From Trichodesmium sp. MAG_R04 (lineage in GTDB: Bacteria; Cyanobacteriota; Cyanobacteriia; Cyanobacteriales; Microcoleaceae), in assembly GCA_023356515.1 (NCBI GenBank), contig JAKQYG010000057.1, forward strand, positions 1 to 13,745: a DNA stretch of 13,745 nucleotides. The letters run 5' to 3'. Below are positions 6,328 through 13,745 of the stretch, one piece after another. How positions within the stretch are numbered: position 1 is the stretch's first letter; each line of letters starts with the position of its first letter. Made by a program: the position numbers and the translations under genes. A model generated the notes under the pieces. The model saw only the letters and a list, made by a program, of their open reading frames with translations, was not told where the DNA came from and did not search any database.

Positions 6328-8241
6328 CTACTTTGCTTCAGTAAAATCAGCATCAATTACATCATCTCCTCCACCTGTAGCATTTGAAGAGGAAGCGCCA
6401 GAATTACCATTTGATGTAGAACCATCACCAGGAGAGTTGCCATCTTGTTGATACATACTGCTGCTAACACTGTAGAGAGCTTGTTGCAACTCAGTAGTCA
6501 GAGAAGTAATCTTCTCATCGTCTTCTTTAGCGACAGCATCGCGCAAGTCTTTAATCAAGCCTTCAATTTTAGTCTTATCAGCTTCAGGAACCTTATCTCC
6601 CAACTCCTGAATTTGCTTCTCAGCTTGATATGCTAGAGAGTCAGCTTGGTTCTTGCGGTCAATTTTATCACGACGCTCTTTGTCTACAACAGCATTTGCT
6701 TCTGCTTCTTTAACCATCCGCTCGACTTCTGTATCTGGCAGAGTTGAAGCACCCGTGATACTAATAGATTGTTCTTTTCCAGTACCTTTATCCTTCGCCG
6801 TTACATTTAAAATACCATTAGCATCAATATCAAAGGTAACTTCAATTTGAGGTACACCACGAGGTGCTGCGGGGATACCATCTAAACGGAAAGTTCCCAA
6901 ACTCTTGTTATCATTAGACATTTCCCGTTCGCCCTGTAGTACATGAATTTCTACATTTGTCTGACCATCTACAGCAGTTGAAAATACTTCTGATTTCTTA
7001 GTAGGAATAGTAGTGTTGCGCGGAATAATTTTGGTCATTACCCCACCGAGAGTTTCCACACCCAGAGAGAGAGGAGTAACATCTAACAAAAGAATATCTT
7101 TCACTTCACCTGCTAATACCCCAGCTTGGATAGCAGCTCCAACAGCAACAACTTCATCAGGGTTAACACTTTGATTGGGATCTTTTCCTAGAACTCTCTT
7201 GACTACCTCTTTAACTGCTGGAATTCTTGTGGAACCACCAACTAAGACTACTTCATCAATAGCTTTTTTGTCTAACTTAGCATCCCGGATAGCATTTTCT
7301 ACAGGAATACGGCAGCGATCAATGAGATCGGAACATATACCCTCAAACTCACCTCTAGTAAGAGTTAGATCCAAGTGCTTTGGCCCATCTTGGGTGGCAG
7401 TAATAAATGGTAAGTTAATTTCTGCCTGGGTAACGCTAGAAAGTTCAATCTTCGCTTTCTCTGCTGCTTCTGTTAAACGTTGTAATGCTTGTTTATCTTT
7501 GCGTAGATCAATACCCTCTGTTTTTTGGAATTCTGCAGCTAGATAATCGACAATTTTTTTATCAAAGTCATCACCACCAAGATGAGTATCACCAGAAGTA
7601 GCTAATACTTCAAAAACACCATCGCCCACTTCTAGGATTGAAACGTCGAATGTACCACCACCAAGGTCAAAGACTAAAATAGTTTCGTTACTTTTTTTGT
7701 CTAAACCATAAGCTAGAGAAGCTGCTGTTGGTTCGTTGATAATTCGCAGCACCTCTACACCAGCAATTTTACCCGCATCTTTGGTTGCTTGTCTTTGGGA
7801 GTCATTGAAGTAAGCAGGTACGGTAATTACGGCTTGTGTTACTTGTTCACCAAGATATTTACTAGCATCATCAATTAGTTTACGAAGCACTTGAGCTGAA
7901 ATTTCTTCGGAGGCAAATTGTTTTTTTAGTACTGGGCAATCTAATTTAACATTACCGTTAACGTTAAGAACTTTATAAGATACTTCAGTGGTTTCGTTAG
8001 TTACTTCATCAAATTTACGGCCGATGAACCGCTTTACTGAGTAGAAGGTATTTTGGGTGTTCATTACCGCTTGACGCTTGGCAATTTGACCCACTAGTCG
8101 TTCTTCTTTTTTACCATAAGCAACTACAGAGGGGGTTGTACGAAAACCTTCGGCATTGGCTATGACTGTGGGTTTACCACCTTCGATAACAGCTACACAG
8201 GAATTTGTTGTGCCTAAATCAATTCCGACTACTTTTGCCAT
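6328..8241 (-). CDS. dnaK: Molecular chaperone DnaK (Hsp70), DnaK2-like
   Basis: DnaK binds exposed hydrophobic peptides in an ATP-driven cycle with DnaJ and GrpE. The 637-residue product is complete. It has the nucleotide-binding domain with GIDLGTTNSC (6-15), NDSQRQATKDAG (146-157), FDLGGGTFDVS (191-201) and VVLVGGSTRIP (331-341). The interdomain linker ILLLDV spans about 383-388, followed by the substrate-binding domain and helical lid, then a Gly/Ser/Asn-rich tail ending DDVIDADFTEAK. The segment TFYSVKRFIGRKFDEVTNE is like the major stress-inducible cyanobacterial DnaK2. An AGGAG at 8255-8259 lies 13 bases before the ATG, a long spacing. No grpE or dnaJ is adjacent, so dnaK is monocistronic here, and no CIRCE (HrcA) operator is visible in the upstream region. 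Confidence 0.97.
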   Translation of the reverse strand: MAKVVGIDLGTTNSCVAVIEGGKPTVIANAEGFRTTPSVVAYGKKEERLVGQIAKRQAVMNTQNTFYSVKRFIGRKFDEVTNETTEVSYKVLNVNGNVKLDCPVLKKQFASEEISAQVLRKLIDDASKYLGEQVTQAVITVPAYFNDSQRQATKDAGKIAGVEVLRIINEPTAASLAYGLDKKSNETILVFDLGGGTFDVSILEVGDGVFEVLATSGDTHLGGDDFDKKIVDYLAAEFQKTEGIDLRKDKQALQRLTEAAEKAKIELSSVTQAEINLPFITATQDGPKHLDLTLTRGEFEGICSDLIDRCRIPVENAIRDAKLDKKAIDEVVLVGGSTRIPAVKEVVKRVLGKDPNQSVNPDEVVAVGAAIQAGVLAGEVKDILLLDVTPLSLGVETLGGVMTKIIPRNTTIPTKKSEVFSTAVDGQTNVEIHVLQGEREMSNDNKSLGTFRLDGIPAAPRGVPQIEVTFDIDANGILNVTAKDKGTGKEQSISITGASTLPDTEVERMVKEAEANAVVDKERRDKIDRKNQADSLAYQAEKQIQELGDKVPEADKTKIEGLIKDLRDAVAKEDDEKITSLTTELQQALYSVSSSMYQQDGNSPGDGSTSNGNSGASSSNATGGGDDVIDADFTEAK

Positions 8242-9054
8242 AATTAGTTTTTTGCTCCTATGTTAAGTACAAAATTTTTGTTTGTTTGTCAACTGTTCCC
8301 AGAAATCTACAACAACCTAATAAAACTTAATAATTGTATGAATTGTGGCCTATTTCTATTTTCTGCTTCATTCTATTTATGCCCGCGATAACCAGTACAC
8401 AGACTGTAAGACCGTCGACGCTCGCTAGATTTAAAGCAGATTACAGGTTATAGCCAACAGTTCTAGCTATATTTTTTTGATTAATTTAAGGACTAATATT
8501 TCAGCTCAATTAGGTTGATTCTAAGGTAAGTCCACTTTTAATACAGTCTTAAGATTAAGTTACATATCATATTATCTATACTGCGGTTAGTTAGGGAATT
8601 TCATGAAGGTGTATTTACCGAACACCAGTAAATATTGGTTGGATTTTTGGGAACTTTAATTTTTATAATTTTACTTACTTTCTACTTTATAGAATAGGGC
8701 TAGGAAGCAATAGCTGTCATTGTGGTAAACCGTAAGTTAAATGTTGTGTTTGCCGTCTTCATCTTTTCCCCTAATTGCTGAGTATTTATCATACCATTTA
8801 TCCAACAGTAATGCTAAACTTATAAATTGGTAAAAATAACTGCATAAATCACAGAGGTTAGGTTAGTTAAAAATACAATTGCCTCAATAAATAGTATCTA
8901 GAAATATAGGACTATAAATATAGCAAAGTTTATGATTTTCATCTCAGAGAATATGATATAAGGTTTTAATTTGCATTTTGTAGGTTTGGTTAAATTGATA
9001 AATATAATAAAAAACGTTTCTACTATAGTAGAATAATAAAGATAAATAATTGAG
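8242..9054. other. 813-bp spacer between dnaK and pacS without a gene
   Basis: No convincing coding frame, RNA gene or transposon end was found. It must contain the dnaK promoter and 5' leader (minus strand, right of 8241) and the 3' end of the pacS transcript. Two structures were noted. One is a spaced inverted repeat, 8385-8396 with 8443-8454 (10 of 12 bases, core ATAACC/GGTTAT). The other is a small stem, TATTTAC (8612-8618) with GTAAATA (8628-8634). An 18-codon ATG frame overlaps the latter (8603-8659) but has no supporting evidence. Confidence 0.6.
9007..9033 (-). terminator. Palindromic terminator 3' of pacS
   Basis: TTCTACTATAGTAGAA at 9018-9033 is a perfect 16-bp palindrome, 21 bases beyond the pacS stop. 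On the minus strand it is followed by ACG and a run of six T, then TATTATA. A stem plus T-run at this place reads as an intrinsic terminator, although the stem is AT-rich and therefore weak. The palindrome could alternatively be a protein-binding site. Confidence 0.6.
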
Positions 9055-11331
9055 CTACATTATTACTTTTGACTTAAAGTTATACAATCTCAAAGCATTA
9101 GTAACGACAGAAACTGAACTAAATGCCATCGCTCCACCTGCAATAATAGGATTCAATAACCAACCAGTTAAAGGATACAAAATACCGGCTGCAATAGGGA
9201 TGCTTAAAGTATTATAAATAAAAGCAAAAAAAAGATTTTGACGAATATTTTTTATGGTTGCACGACTAAGTTTAATTGCCGTAATAATGCCAGTTAAATC
9301 TCCAGAAATTAATGTAATATCGCTAGAGGCAATCGCTATATCTGTACCTGTACCAATAGCTATTCCTAAATCTGCTTGAGCTAATGCTGGAGCATCATTA
9401 ATTCCATCTCCCACCATCGCCACAATTTGATGCTCATTGCTTCTTTTTTTCTTTTCTAATTGCAGATTTTTTACAGTTTCAGCTTTTTGATTTGGGCGTA
9501 ATTCAGCAAATATTTTACTAATTCCAACTTCAGTACCAATAGCTTCTGCTGTTCGTTGATTATCTCCTGTTAACATCACAACTTCTATTCCCATTTTTTG
9601 TAATGTTTTAACTACATTTTTTGATGATGATTTTAAAGTATCAGCTATGCCAAATATTCCTTCTATTTGACCATCAATTGCTATCCAAGCAGTAGTCTTT
9701 CCATCTGCTTCTAATCTATTTTGATAATTTAGGAAATTAGTAATCTCAATTCCTAAATCATTCATCCAACGAGAAGTACCTATTTGTACCAATCTATCAA
9801 ATACTATTCCTTGCACACCCATACCAGATATTGCCTCAAATCTTTCTGGTTCTGGTAAGGGAAATTCTACACCTTGAGCTTGAGCATATTCTACAATTGC
9901 TGTAGATAAAGGATGTTCAGATTTTCTCTCAACTGCTGCTGCTATTTTTAACAATTTTATTTCGTTTTCATTGGTAGTTTCTTGAACAGTTATGTAGTTA
10001 GTAACTGTAGGTTTGCCTTTGGTAAGTGTGCCTGTTTTATCTAAAATAATTGTTTCAATTTTATGAGCAACTTCTAAAGTATCTGCGCCTTTAATTAATA
10101 TCCCATTTTCTGCCCCTTTTCCTGTTCCTACAACAATAGAAGTAGGGGTAGCTAATCCTAAGGCACAAGGACAAGCAATTATTAATACACTAACTGTTGT
10201 AATTAATGACATTGTTAAATTTCCAGTCAGACTAATCCAAATAAGAAAAGTAGCAATCGCTATGCCTATCACCACATATAGAAACCAATAAATTACCGTA
10301 TCTGCTAATTTTTGAATCGGTGCTTTTGAAGTTTGTGCCTGTTGAACTAACTTAATTATTTGAGCTAATACCGTATCTTTTCCAATTCTGGCAGCCTCAA
10401 ATTTAAAACTACCAGTTTTATTAATTGTTACTCCAATAACTTCATCTCCAGGTTTTTTTTCTACAGGTATACTTTCACCAGTTACCATGGATTCATCCAC
10501 TGTAGAAAAACCTTCTTTTATTTTCCCATCAACTGGAATTTTTTCTCCTGGACGAACAACAATTAAATCGCCAACTTTGACTTTTTCAATTAGTATATCT
10601 ACTTCTTTTCCATCTCGAATAACTCTAGCAGTTTTTGCCTGTAACTCCATCAATTTTTGAATAGTTACTGAGGTCTTTTTAAGGGCGCGATGTTCAAGAA
10701 GTTTTCCTAATAAAATTAGAGTAATAATAGTAGCTGCTGCTTCATAATAAACATCAGGATTTAATCCTTGTCTAGTAAAAAAAATTGGGAAAAATGTAGG
10801 AAATAGAGAATAAAAATAAGCTGATCCCGTACCTATAGCAACTAAAGTATTCATATCTATAGAAAGATTTTTTAATCCTTTAGTAGCACCAACAAAGAAT
10901 GATTTTCCACACCAAATCATAACTGGTGTTGTTAATATGAATTGTAGAAAGGAATCACCTAACCATGAAGGTATCCAGGGTAAATTTAATCCAGTCATCA
11001 TTGGTAAACAACCAATAATTAAAACTACGCTAACAATACCGCCGAATATAACTTTATTGATCATTTGTCGTTCTATTCGGCGATTTTCTCTATCTTTTTC
11101 TGAAAAATTTATTGTTTCCTGAAGTAGTTGTGCTTCAAAGCCTATATTTGTTACAGATTGTTGAATTTTATGTAAATTTGTTTTGTGTGAATTATACTTA
11201 ACTGTTGCTTGTGCTATTGCAAAGTTAACTTGACATTCTGTTACACCAGCTACATTTTCAATTGCCTTTTGAATTTTATTAGCACAGGCAATGCAACTCA
11301 TGCCTTTTAGCTTTAAGTATGTTATTTTCAT
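9055..11331 (-). CDS. pacS: Copper-transporting P1B-type ATPase, PacS-like
   Basis: The 758-residue product should pump Cu(I) across a membrane; in cyanobacteria PacS supplies copper to the thylakoid for plastocyanin and cytochrome oxidase. Numbered from ATG 11331, there is one N-terminal heavy-metal domain with GMSCIAC (Cys13, Cys16), and the transmembrane metal site CPCALG with Cys-Pro-Cys at 387-389. It also has the actuator TGES, the phosphorylation site DKTGTLT with Asp431, the P1B signature SEHP with His473, TGD at 588-590 and the hinge GDGINDAP at 641-648. The last helix motif GGAMAFSSVSVVTNALRL and overall length favour PacS over CtaA. A longer frame begins at ATG 11361, but the start chosen has AAGAGG with 5-base spacing and begins at the metal domain. 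No copper chaperone or regulator is adjacent. Confidence 0.9.
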   Translation of the reverse strand: MKITYLKLKGMSCIACANKIQKAIENVAGVTECQVNFAIAQATVKYNSHKTNLHKIQQSVTNIGFEAQLLQETINFSEKDRENRRIERQMINKVIFGGIVSVVLIIGCLPMMTGLNLPWIPSWLGDSFLQFILTTPVMIWCGKSFFVGATKGLKNLSIDMNTLVAIGTGSAYFYSLFPTFFPIFFTRQGLNPDVYYEAAATIITLILLGKLLEHRALKKTSVTIQKLMELQAKTARVIRDGKEVDILIEKVKVGDLIVVRPGEKIPVDGKIKEGFSTVDESMVTGESIPVEKKPGDEVIGVTINKTGSFKFEAARIGKDTVLAQIIKLVQQAQTSKAPIQKLADTVIYWFLYVVIGIAIATFLIWISLTGNLTMSLITTVSVLIIACPCALGLATPTSIVVGTGKGAENGILIKGADTLEVAHKIETIILDKTGTLTKGKPTVTNYITVQETTNENEIKLLKIAAAVERKSEHPLSTAIVEYAQAQGVEFPLPEPERFEAISGMGVQGIVFDRLVQIGTSRWMNDLGIEITNFLNYQNRLEADGKTTAWIAIDGQIEGIFGIADTLKSSSKNVVKTLQKMGIEVVMLTGDNQRTAEAIGTEVGISKIFAELRPNQKAETVKNLQLEKKKRSNEHQIVAMVGDGINDAPALAQADLGIAIGTGTDIAIASSDITLISGDLTGIITAIKLSRATIKNIRQNLFFAFIYNTLSIPIAAGILYPLTGWLLNPIIAGGAMAFSSVSVVTNALRLYNFKSKVIM

Positions 11332-11336
11332 AATTG

Positions 11337-11342
11337 CCTCTT
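11337..11342 (-). promoter_or_regulatory. Shine-Dalgarno deciding the pacS start
   Basis: On the minus strand AAGAGG precedes ATG 11331 by 5 bases. The alternative ATG ten codons upstream (11361) has only a weak GAAG-like match, and its extra residues (MYLSSHQEAI) are not part of the metal-binding domain. The ribosome site therefore favours the internal start. Confidence 0.65.
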
Positions 11343-11428
11343 GATGACTAGAGAGATACATTTAACTTCATCATGTAAAATCAAATGCTTGATCAAAAAA
11401 TAGCTCCAACTCCTGTTCCTTTTACTTC

Positions 11429-12348
11429 CTACTTCCTGGCTTCAAGCAGCCTATTTCTCTTACAAATAAATAGGATTTCTATAAAAAATTCGAAGTATAG
11501 CAGGGGAGTAGGGCAGTGGAAAAGAAGAAAGTTTTTCATTGCACCAGAAATATCTCCTGTTTTTAGGCGCACAATTGCCATATCGTTATAAGCTTGATAA
11601 TATAGAGGGTTAAATTTTATAGCAGTCTCAAAATCAATGATTGCACCAGAAACATCTCCTAGACTGCGTCTAGTATTACCTCGATGGTAATAAGCTTCTG
11701 GATTTTTGGGTTGAAGTTGCACTGCACTCTCTAAGTCTTCTAGACCACCTCGATTATCTCCAAGATCAAGATGAACTATACCTCGTTTGATGTAAGCATT
11801 CATATAGTTAGGATGGATCTGTATAACTCGTTTAAAATCATCATAGTGAACCTTGGTTATCTTTGCTCACACGACGAATTATAGGCCTATTCTAAATAGC
11901 TTCAGAATGTTGAGGATGAAGTTTTATAGCTTCATTAAAATCAGCGATCGCTCTCACCTGAATCCTTACTGTATCTTTCATCTCAAACCTAGCCATACCT
12001 CGCTGAATGTAAGCATCTACAACTTGAGCATTGAGTTTTAATACTTTTGTAAAGTCATTAATTGCATCCTGTTTATCTCCAAGAAAACGATAAGCAATAC
12101 CCCAATTATATATAATAAGCTTCTGCTTTATATTGTTCTTTAGTATTATTAACTAGTAAATTATTATAAGCAATATTATAGACGTTTTCCTAAATTGTTA
12201 TACTATTTTTTTTGAGCATTTTACATAATGCTAGTGTTGTTTTTCCTGTACCTGCACTACCATTTAATAATATATTTTCTGACAATTTAGCCAATTTATA
12301 CTCTTCTGGAGTTAACTTTATTGGAGCTAAAAACCTTGAAAAATATGA
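11429..12348 (-). pseudogene. Broken P-loop/TPR gene
   Basis: Read on the minus strand, fragments of one or two genes survive. From 12348 the frame gives FLAPIKLTPEEYKLAKL and then LNGSAGTGKTTLAL, a Walker A motif of UvrD/Rep-like or related P-loop type. TAG occurs at 12190-12192. The same frame then continues NVYNIAYNNLLVNNTKEQYK until TAA at 12106-12108, where an ATAT expansion appears to shift the frame. The next frame reads GIAYRFLGDKQDAINDFTKV and further TPR units to TAG 11892-11894. A further shift near 11843-11848 leads to the last open piece (124 codons from ATG 11803) with about three TPR units, including GNTRRSLGDVSGAIIDFETA. TPR homology ends at about 11528. The remaining 33 codons are a chance extension into low-complexity DNA (AGGGGAGTAGGGCAGTGG near 11503). 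The short distance from Walker A to TPR implies a deletion or a junction of two genes. The last piece alone might be misannotated as a small TPR protein. Confidence 0.75.
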
Positions 12349-12367
12349 CTACTGACTACTAACTACC
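12347..12367. repeat. Heptamer tandem repeat (GACTACT)
   Basis: GACTACT occurs at 12347-12353 and 12354-12360, followed by a related AACTACC at 12361-12367. It sits exactly where the P-loop reading frame is lost to an upstream stop (12349-12351, minus strand). This fits the short tandem heptamers of filamentous cyanobacteria, but three units are few and chance is possible. Confidence 0.4.
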
Positions 12368-12749
12368 AGAAAAATATTACAAATCAAATAGGATTGCTAT
12401 AGACTTAATATAGATTAATTTTTCCTTCCTTACTTTTTTTGACATAATCATCTATAATTGATGTTAATTAAAGTTTTCAGGCAATAAAGATTACTTGATT
12501 AATATTGCTTTTAACACCTAAATAAGCTTTTGTGCATTTAAACGACTTATTATTGTATGCCTCCCTAAGAGAAAAAATCTTCTAAATTCTAAATTATAGA
12601 TTACTAATAAGCATTTTAAATGAGTATTAGATATTTTTCAGGTATTTCCTTTACTAATACTTACTGGATTTTAAGCCATTTTTGCTGTAGAAAATCTCAA
12701 AGTACCGACATATCTTTATTTTATAGATAAGTTCAAGTTATTAAGAAGT
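12368..12749. other. Spacer upstream of surE, no gene seen
   Basis: This is a very AT-rich stretch without a convincing reading frame, repeat or RNA gene. It must contain the surE promoter, but I cannot pick a -10/-35 pair with confidence in such AT-rich DNA. The surE start has only a weak AAGAAG ribosome site just before it. Confidence 0.5.
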
Positions 12750-13454
12750 ATGACATTTATTATAACTAATGATGATGGAATTAATGCTCCAGGTATTAAA
12801 GCACTTTGGGAAGCTCTCAATACTGCTAATTTACCTCTATCATCTTTCAACAAAAGTATTATTGTTGCCCCCCAAGAACAATTATCTGGTTGTGGGCATC
12901 AAGTTACTACAAACGGGCCAATCAAGTTGCAATGTTTGTCTGACGTAAAGTATGCGATCGCAGGTACCCCTGCAGATTGTACTCGAATTGCCATAACACA
13001 CATAAGTAAAGATGTCAAATGGGTGCTTTCTGGTATTAACTCAGGTGGTAACATGGGTGTAGATGTCTACATATCTGGAACAGTAGCAGCAGTAAGGGAA
13101 GCAGCATTTCATAGAATCCCAGGAATTGCCCTATCTCAATATCGTCAATACAACAAAACTGTGGACTGGCCGAGAGTAACTCGTTTAGCCAGAATTGTAA
13201 TAACAGATTTACTTAAGCGGCCCATTGAGTCAGGAGTTTTTTGGAATGTCAATTTCCCTTATTTAGAACCAGAAGCACCAGACCCGAAAATAATATTTTG
13301 TAAAGCATCTACCCAACCATTGCCAGTAGCTTATCACAAGGAAGGAAAAGATTTTTATTATGCAGGGAAATATGAAGAACGTGATTATGCTTCTGGCACA
13401 GATATAGATGTTTGCTTTGCTGGTAATATTGCTATTACAAAGATTCACCTTTAG
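12750..13454 (+). CDS. surE: 5'-nucleotidase / survival protein SurE
   Basis: SurE is a metal-dependent cytoplasmic phosphatase acting on nucleoside 5'-monophosphates (and on polyphosphate in some species). The 234-residue product is complete and slightly shorter than the roughly 250-residue norm. The metal and active-site residues are present: Asp8 and Asp9 in ITNDDG, Ser46 in EQLSGCGHQVT, Asn97 in SGINSGGNMG, followed by YISGTVAAVREA at 107-118. The C-terminus reads GTDIDVCFAGNIAITKIHL, the usual family ending. The ATG places the DDG motif at the expected distance from the start. It is not next to its frequent partners (pcm, rpoS or nlpD in other bacteria; none is expected in cyanobacteria). 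A broken gene begins right at its stop codon. Confidence 0.95.
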   Translation: MTFIITNDDGINAPGIKALWEALNTANLPLSSFNKSIIVAPQEQLSGCGHQVTTNGPIKLQCLSDVKYAIAGTPADCTRIAITHISKDVKWVLSGINSGGNMGVDVYISGTVAAVREAAFHRIPGIALSQYRQYNKTVDWPRVTRLARIVITDLLKRPIESGVFWNVNFPYLEPEAPDPKIIFCKASTQPLPVAYHKEGKDFYYAGKYEERDYASGTDIDVCFAGNIAITKIHL

Positions 13455-13745
13455 AAAAGTTAGTGAGATTATCAGAAACATCTGTAGCTATGAGTGGGTT
13501 TAATAGTCGTTCGGTTGATAGAAATTCAACTAGAAATAGTCTCGGAATTGATTCAGATCAAATGGTTTATTTGTGTGTAGCACCCGGGGGAAAAACTAAC
13601 CCAGAAATGGTAAGTGCTCAACTAAAAATTTTGCAACATACCCCAAAAAGTATATTAATTCGGAAAGGTCAGGGAGACGTAGATATAATTTATCAAAGTT
13701 ATCTTCAAGAATCTGAAAATTTAGGTGTAGACTTTAATCGAATTA
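13427..13745 (+). pseudogene. 5'-truncated SPINDLY/GT41-like glycosyltransferase fragment, runs off the window
   Basis: From an in-frame TAA at 13424-13426 inside the surE end, the third frame stays open to the window edge. It reads DSPLEKLVRLSETSVAMSGF, then LGIDSDQMVYLCVAPGGKTN and HTPKSILIRKGQGDVDIIYQ. The pattern LGI-x-x-D-x-x-VYLC...NPEM...QLKIL...P-x-SILIRKG is like the C-terminal catalytic half of TPR-containing O-GlcNAc transferase (GT41/SPINDLY) proteins, which are numerous in Trichodesmium-like genomes (recognised by eye). The usual N-terminal TPR array and first half of the catalytic domain are missing, replaced by surE. Possible starts are GTG 13463 or ATG 13490, neither with a ribosome site. 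A translated short protein is possible but a remnant is more likely. Confidence 0.6.

Noticed and set aside
7175..7546. Plus-strand 123-codon frame opposite dnaK
   Set aside because: It is the antisense shadow of the conserved dnaK coding region, without its own ribosome site or protein-like composition.
8264..8292. TTGACA (8287-8292) with 17-base spacing to TACTTA (8264-8269), a possible dnaK promoter on the minus strand
   Set aside because: The -10 match is poor, and the transcript would start on top of the AGGAG ribosome site at 8255-8259, leaving almost no leader.
8242..8340. Searched the dnaK upstream region for a CIRCE (HrcA) operator
   Set aside because: No TTAGCACTC/GAGTGCTAA pair or close variant is present.
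8603..8659. ATG frame of 18 codons (MKVYLPNTSKYWLDFWEL) in the dnaK-pacS spacer
   Set aside because: Too short to judge, no ribosome site, overlaps a small stem-loop; kept only as a note in the spacer entry.
11853..12041. Plus-strand 62-codon frame over the broken TPR gene
   Set aside because: Opposite strand reads clear TPR units; the plus-strand frame has no motif support.
12347..12367. GACTACT repeats considered as the start of a CRISPR array
   Set aside because: Units are 7 bases without spacers; this is a simple tandem repeat.
13263..13481. Minus-strand 72-codon frame over the surE end
   Set aside because: Antisense shadow of surE and of the glycosyltransferase fragment, both of which have clear protein motifs on the plus strand.

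Overview
The window looks like a low-GC filamentous cyanobacterium, and a Trichodesmium/Okeania-type marine Oscillatoriales genome is my best guess (inference). The reasons are an AT-rich background, five complete HIP1 octamers (GCGATCGC near 59, 2362, 5714, 11944 and 12954), proteins of recognisably cyanobacterial type (a RodZ-like HTH protein, DnaK2-type DnaK, PacS-type copper ATPase, SurE), and low coding density. Roughly 65% of the window is intact gene; the rest is long spacers filled with decayed genes and mobile-element debris.

Left part (1-3825): a dispersed repeat copy, then an RsuA/RluB-family pseudouridine synthase (+), a short orphan 3' gene scrap, and a RodZ-like membrane-anchored helix-turn-helix protein (+). 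These converge on malQ (-). A hairpin carrying six AGCT motifs at about 7-bp spacing separates the two converging genes.

Middle part (3826-6327): directly upstream of malQ lies the C-terminal remnant of a TnpB-type (IS200/IS605, IS891/IS1136/IS1341-like) protein, followed by about 370 bp of structured, GC-richer 3' region that ends in a right-end-like hairpin. This is a candidate orphan omega-RNA locus. Next comes a membrane-anchored HExxH...EGLA putative metallopeptidase (-), then an 870-bp spacer. That spacer holds a second copy of the dispersed repeat, a MITE-like inverted repeat, and an internally deleted IS4-type element with perfect 17-bp terminal inverted repeats.

Right part (6328-13745): dnaK (-) with a 3' hairpin, an 813-bp spacer without a gene, and pacS (-) with a palindromic terminator. 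A multiply broken P-loop/TPR pseudogene follows (-), then surE (+). A 5'-truncated fragment resembling the glycosyltransferase domain of SPINDLY/GT41 proteins abuts surE and runs off the window.

The intact genes are housekeeping functions (rRNA modification, cell shape, glycogen/maltodextrin metabolism, protein folding, copper homeostasis, nucleotide phosphatase) and show no common operon logic. I see no phage-defence island, CRISPR array, tRNA or rRNA. The interesting material is in the degraded and repeated sequence, and I do not see a clear new multi-gene system.
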